Source: Tenacibaculum aquimarinum (GTDB taxonomy: Bacteria > Bacteroidota > Bacteroidia > Flavobacteriales > Flavobacteriaceae). Taken from it: DNA of 64,000 nt. The stretch spans positions 1-64,000 of the forward strand of contig NZ_JAKGSC010000003.1 in the NCBI RefSeq assembly GCF_022478115.1, in the 5' to 3' direction. Shown one piece after another: positions 61,289-64,000 of the stretch. Each line of letters opens with the position of its first letter. The stretch's first letter is position 1. Under the pieces are notes generated by a model. It made no database searches, had not been told where the DNA came from, and worked only from the letters and a program-made list of their open reading frames with translations. Made by a program: the position numbers and the translations under genes.

Positions 61289-63694
61289 TTAGTTTCTTAA
61301 TGGTTTACCAGTTTTTAACATGTGTTGAATACGCTCTAATGTTTTGCGCTCTGTACATAAACTTAAGAAAGCTTCGCGTTCTAAGTCTAATAAATACTGT
61401 TCAGAAACCTTAGTTGGTTCTGATAAATCTCCACCAGCCATTACATAGGCTAATTTGTTTGCTATTTTTTGATCGTGTTCTGAAATAAATCTACTTGCTT
61501 GCATAGAATCTGTAGCTACCATAAATGCACCTAAAGCTTGCTTACCAAGAACTAATACATCATTTCGAGAAGCTGGTTGTGTATAGCCTGCTTCAGCCAT
61601 TAAGATTGCATGTTTCTTAGCAACTGCAATTTGACGATCTTTATTTACCACAACAACATCTTTTCCTTTTTGAAGTAATCCTAAATCGAATGCTTCATAA
61701 GCAGAAGTTGCCACTTTTGCAGTGCCAATTGTTAAGAAATTTTCTTGCAATACGTTTAACTGAACATCTCCTTTACGGAAAGTATCTGAAGCACGTAAAG
61801 CCATTTCTTTAGAACCACCACCACCTGGAATAACACCTACTCCAAATTCTACTAATCCCATATAAGTTTCTGCTGCTGCAACTACTTTGTCTGCGTGTAA
61901 AGAAATTTCACAACCACCACCTAAAGCCATTCCGTGAGGAGCAGAAATTGTTGGGATTGAAGAATAACGCATACGCATCATTGTGTCTTGGAAATATTTA
62001 ATTGCTTGATTTAATTCAGCATATTCTTGTTCTGCAGCCATCATAAATATCATTCCGATATTTGCTCCAACAGAGAAATTTGCTGCTTGATTACCTACAA
62101 TTAAACCTTGATAATTAGTTTCAGCTAAATCAATTGCTTTATTAACTGCTGCTAAAACATCGCCACCAATAGTATTCATTTTAGATTGGAATTCTAAATT
62201 TAAAATTCCGTCACCTAAATCTTCAATTACAGCACCAGAGTTTTTCCAAACTTCGTTAGATTTTCTGATGTTGTCTAATATAATAAATGAATCTTGACCT
62301 GGTTTTTTAACTTGTGCTTTTGCAGGAATATCGTAGTAATACGTTGCGCCGTCTTTTACTGAATAAAAAGAAGTTTCTCCTTTTTCTAACATTTCAGTAA
62401 CCCAAGAAGCAACTGCATGTCCTTCGGCTTTCATAATCTCAACACCTTTGGCAATACCAACTGCGTCCCAAATTTGAAAAGGTCCATGTTCCCAACCAAA
62501 TCCAGCTCTTAAACCGTCATCAATTCTATATAATTCGTCAGAAATTTCTGGAATTCTATTTTGAACATAAGCAAACATTGCTCCGAAAGATTTTCTGTAA
62601 AACTCACCAGCTTTGTCTTTTCCTGCAACTAATACTTTAAATCTGTCAGTAACATTATCAATCGTTTTCGTTAATTCTAACGTAGCGAATTTTGCAGATT
62701 TCTTTTCTCTATATTCTAATGTATTTAAGTCTAATGATAAGATATTTCTTTTACCATTAGCATCTTTTGTCATTTTGTAAAAACCTTGTTTGGTTTTGCT
62801 TCCTAACATTTTGTTTTCCATCATGTGGTTAACAAAATCAGGAATAACAAACTGATCTCTCATTTCATCTTCTGGACAATTGTCTTTTACTCCATTTGCC
62901 GTATGAACCAATGTATCTAAACCAACAACATCAATTGTTCTGAAAGTTGCAGATTTTGGACGACCAATTACAGGTCCCGTTAATTTATCTACTTCTTCAA
63001 TAGTTAACCCCATGTCTTTTACAACGTGGAATAAACTCATAATTCCGAAGATTCCAATTCTGTTTCCAATAAATGCAGGAGTATCTTTAGCTAAAACAGA
63101 TGTTTTACCTAAAAATTTATCACCATATTCCATTAAGAAATCTGTTACAGCAGGATCGCAATTTGGACCTGGAACAACCTCAAAAAGTTTTAAATATCTT
63201 GGAGGATTAAAAAAGTGAGTTACCGCAAAATGCTTTTGGAAATCTTCACTTCTTCCTTCATTCATAAATTTAATAGGAATACCAGAAGTATTAGAAGTAA
63301 TTAAAGTTCCAGGAGTTCTGTACTTCTCTAATTTTTCAAAAACGATTTTCTTAATGTCTAATCGTTCAACAACAACTTCCATTATCCAATCTACATCGGC
63401 AACTTTAGCAATATCATCTTCTAAATTACCTGTAGTTATTCTTTCTGCAAATTTCTTACTATAAATAGGAGAAGGTTTCGATTTTAATGAAGCTGTTAAA
63501 GCGTCGTTTACTAAACGATTACGAACAATTTTGTCTTCTAATGTTAATCCTTTTGCTTTTTCTTTGTCGTTTAATTCTCTTGGAATAATATCCAATAAAA
63601 GAACTTCTACGCCAATGTTTGCAAAGTGACAAGCAATACCAGATCCCATTATTCCGGAACCGATTATCGCTACTTTTTTTATTCTTCTAGTCAT
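61289..63694 (-). CDS. fadN: 3-Hydroxyacyl-CoA dehydrogenase/enoyl-CoA hydratase (FadN-like)
   Basis: The 801-residue fusion catalyses the hydration and second oxidation steps of beta-oxidation. The N-terminal dehydrogenase has KKVAIIGSGIMGSGIACHFA, ITSNTSGIPIKFM and FNPPRYLKLFEVVP; the C-terminal half has the enoyl-CoA hydratase signature GMALGGGCEISLHADKVVAA. The order dehydrogenase then hydratase is that of FadN in Bacillus, reversed relative to E. coli FadB. First structural gene of the operon after the MarR regulator. Confidence 0.94.
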   Translation of the reverse strand: MTRRIKKVAIIGSGIMGSGIACHFANIGVEVLLLDIIPRELNDKEKAKGLTLEDKIVRNRLVNDALTASLKSKPSPIYSKKFAERITTGNLEDDIAKVADVDWIMEVVVERLDIKKIVFEKLEKYRTPGTLITSNTSGIPIKFMNEGRSEDFQKHFAVTHFFNPPRYLKLFEVVPGPNCDPAVTDFLMEYGDKFLGKTSVLAKDTPAFIGNRIGIFGIMSLFHVVKDMGLTIEEVDKLTGPVIGRPKSATFRTIDVVGLDTLVHTANGVKDNCPEDEMRDQFVIPDFVNHMMENKMLGSKTKQGFYKMTKDANGKRNILSLDLNTLEYREKKSAKFATLELTKTIDNVTDRFKVLVAGKDKAGEFYRKSFGAMFAYVQNRIPEISDELYRIDDGLRAGFGWEHGPFQIWDAVGIAKGVEIMKAEGHAVASWVTEMLEKGETSFYSVKDGATYYYDIPAKAQVKKPGQDSFIILDNIRKSNEVWKNSGAVIEDLGDGILNLEFQSKMNTIGGDVLAAVNKAIDLAETNYQGLIVGNQAANFSVGANIGMIFMMAAEQEYAELNQAIKYFQDTMMRMRYSSIPTISAPHGMALGGGCEISLHADKVVAAAETYMGLVEFGVGVIPGGGGSKEMALRASDTFRKGDVQLNVLQENFLTIGTAKVATSAYEAFDLGLLQKGKDVVVVNKDRQIAVAKKHAILMAEAGYTQPASRNDVLVLGKQALGAFMVATDSMQASRFISEHDQKIANKLAYVMAGGDLSEPTKVSEQYLLDLEREAFLSLCTERKTLERIQHMLKTGKPLRN

Positions 63695-63711
63695 TTTGAT
63701 ATTGATTTATT

Positions 63712-64000
63712 TTATACTGCTTTCTTGTTAATTTCACTATAAATTAACTTGTCTGCAATTAGTTTGTTAATTGTACTTGTAACTTTAAAGAAGCTTGCTA
63801 TTTCTTCTTCAGTAACATTTTCTCTTACCTTATTATTAAACTGAAAAACGTGTCCTTTAGATACATCACGCATTTCTTTACCATAATCGGTTAGTTTAAT
63901 AATTACGCTTCTTCCATCATCGGGATTTTTTTTTCTAAAAATTAGCCTTTTGTCTTCCATAACTTTTAAGATACGTGAAAGACTTGTAGGTTCCATTCCC
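63712..64000 (-). CDS. MarR family regulator, 5' end outside window
   Basis: The frame is open to the right edge, so the N-terminus is missing. The visible 94 or so residues contain the winged helix (SLSRILKVMEDKRLIFRKKN and DDGRSVIIKLTDYGKEM) and the C-terminal dimerisation helices. Position 17 bp upstream of fadN on the same strand suggests it controls the beta-oxidation operon, perhaps responding to acyl-CoA; this is inferred. Confidence 0.85.
   Translation of the reverse strand, partial: GMEPTSLSRILKVMEDKRLIFRKKNPDDGRSVIIKLTDYGKEMRDVSKGHVFQFNNKVRENVTEEEIASFFKVTSTINKLIADKLIYSEINKKAV

Overview
The window looks like chromosome of a low-GC marine or environmental member of the Flavobacteriia (Bacteroidetes). 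The evidence is the gene set (a TonB-dependent receptor with a carboxypeptidase-like N-terminal domain, type II NADH dehydrogenase, RteC, HYC_CC_PP and DUF3347 proteins, an IntDOT-like integrase), several TAnnTTTG-type -7 boxes, and the lack of clear Shine-Dalgarno sequences. No ribosomal RNA is present. One tRNA gene, tRNA-Pro(TGG), is seen and it is the key to the layout.

Region 1 (1-25948) is mostly core genome. It starts with a left-truncated secreted N-formylglutamate-amidohydrolase-like protein carrying tandem repeats. A housekeeping cluster follows: YceI lipoprotein, acyl-CoA-binding protein, CdsA, a LUD protein, FtsH and RsfS, with divergent BirA. Next come SRPBCC, PyrE, a NUDIX hydrolase, DnaK, NADH dehydrogenase, an AraC regulator, a TonB-dependent receptor, a TPR protein and a HAD phosphatase. 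An orphan gene in a small repeat-bounded insertion precedes a xanthine dehydrogenase operon (XdhA-XdhB-Mpv17-like-XdhC), glutathione peroxidase and a small conserved protein.

Region 2 (about 25949-56260) is a roughly 30.3 kb integrated genomic island. Its ends are a 17-bp direct repeat, GTCGGGGTGGCAGGATT; the right copy is the 3' end of the intact tRNA-Pro gene and the left copy is an orphan fragment. The tyrosine integrase lies next to the tRNA. Putative integrase arm sites lie just inside both ends. The island carries (a) a four-gene cassette of unknown role with DUF5675 and two small membrane proteins, (b) about 600 nt of non-coding DNA that folds into many long stems and is the best candidate for an undescribed large structured RNA, (c) a tight sce7726-sce7725-RES operon that looks like a toxin or defence module, (d) a small replication/regulation module (DnaC-like ATPase, winged-helix replication protein, HTH protein, RteC), and (e) about 20 kb of heavy-metal resistance genes on the minus strand: a Zn/Cd-type P-ATPase, a Fur-family regulator, a CzcB adaptor, a CzcA pump fused to a TolC-like domain, a copper P-ATPase, Cus-type adaptor, outer-membrane factor and pump, and small metal-binding or haem-binding exported proteins. 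No relaxase or conjugation gene is visible, so the island appears non-conjugative.

Region 3 (56261-64000) returns to core genome: the rest of tRNA-Pro, thioredoxin reductase, a J-domain/KTSC protein, and a fadNAE-like beta-oxidation operon headed by a MarR regulator that runs off the right edge.

All functional calls come from reading translations and motifs by eye; no database search was run.
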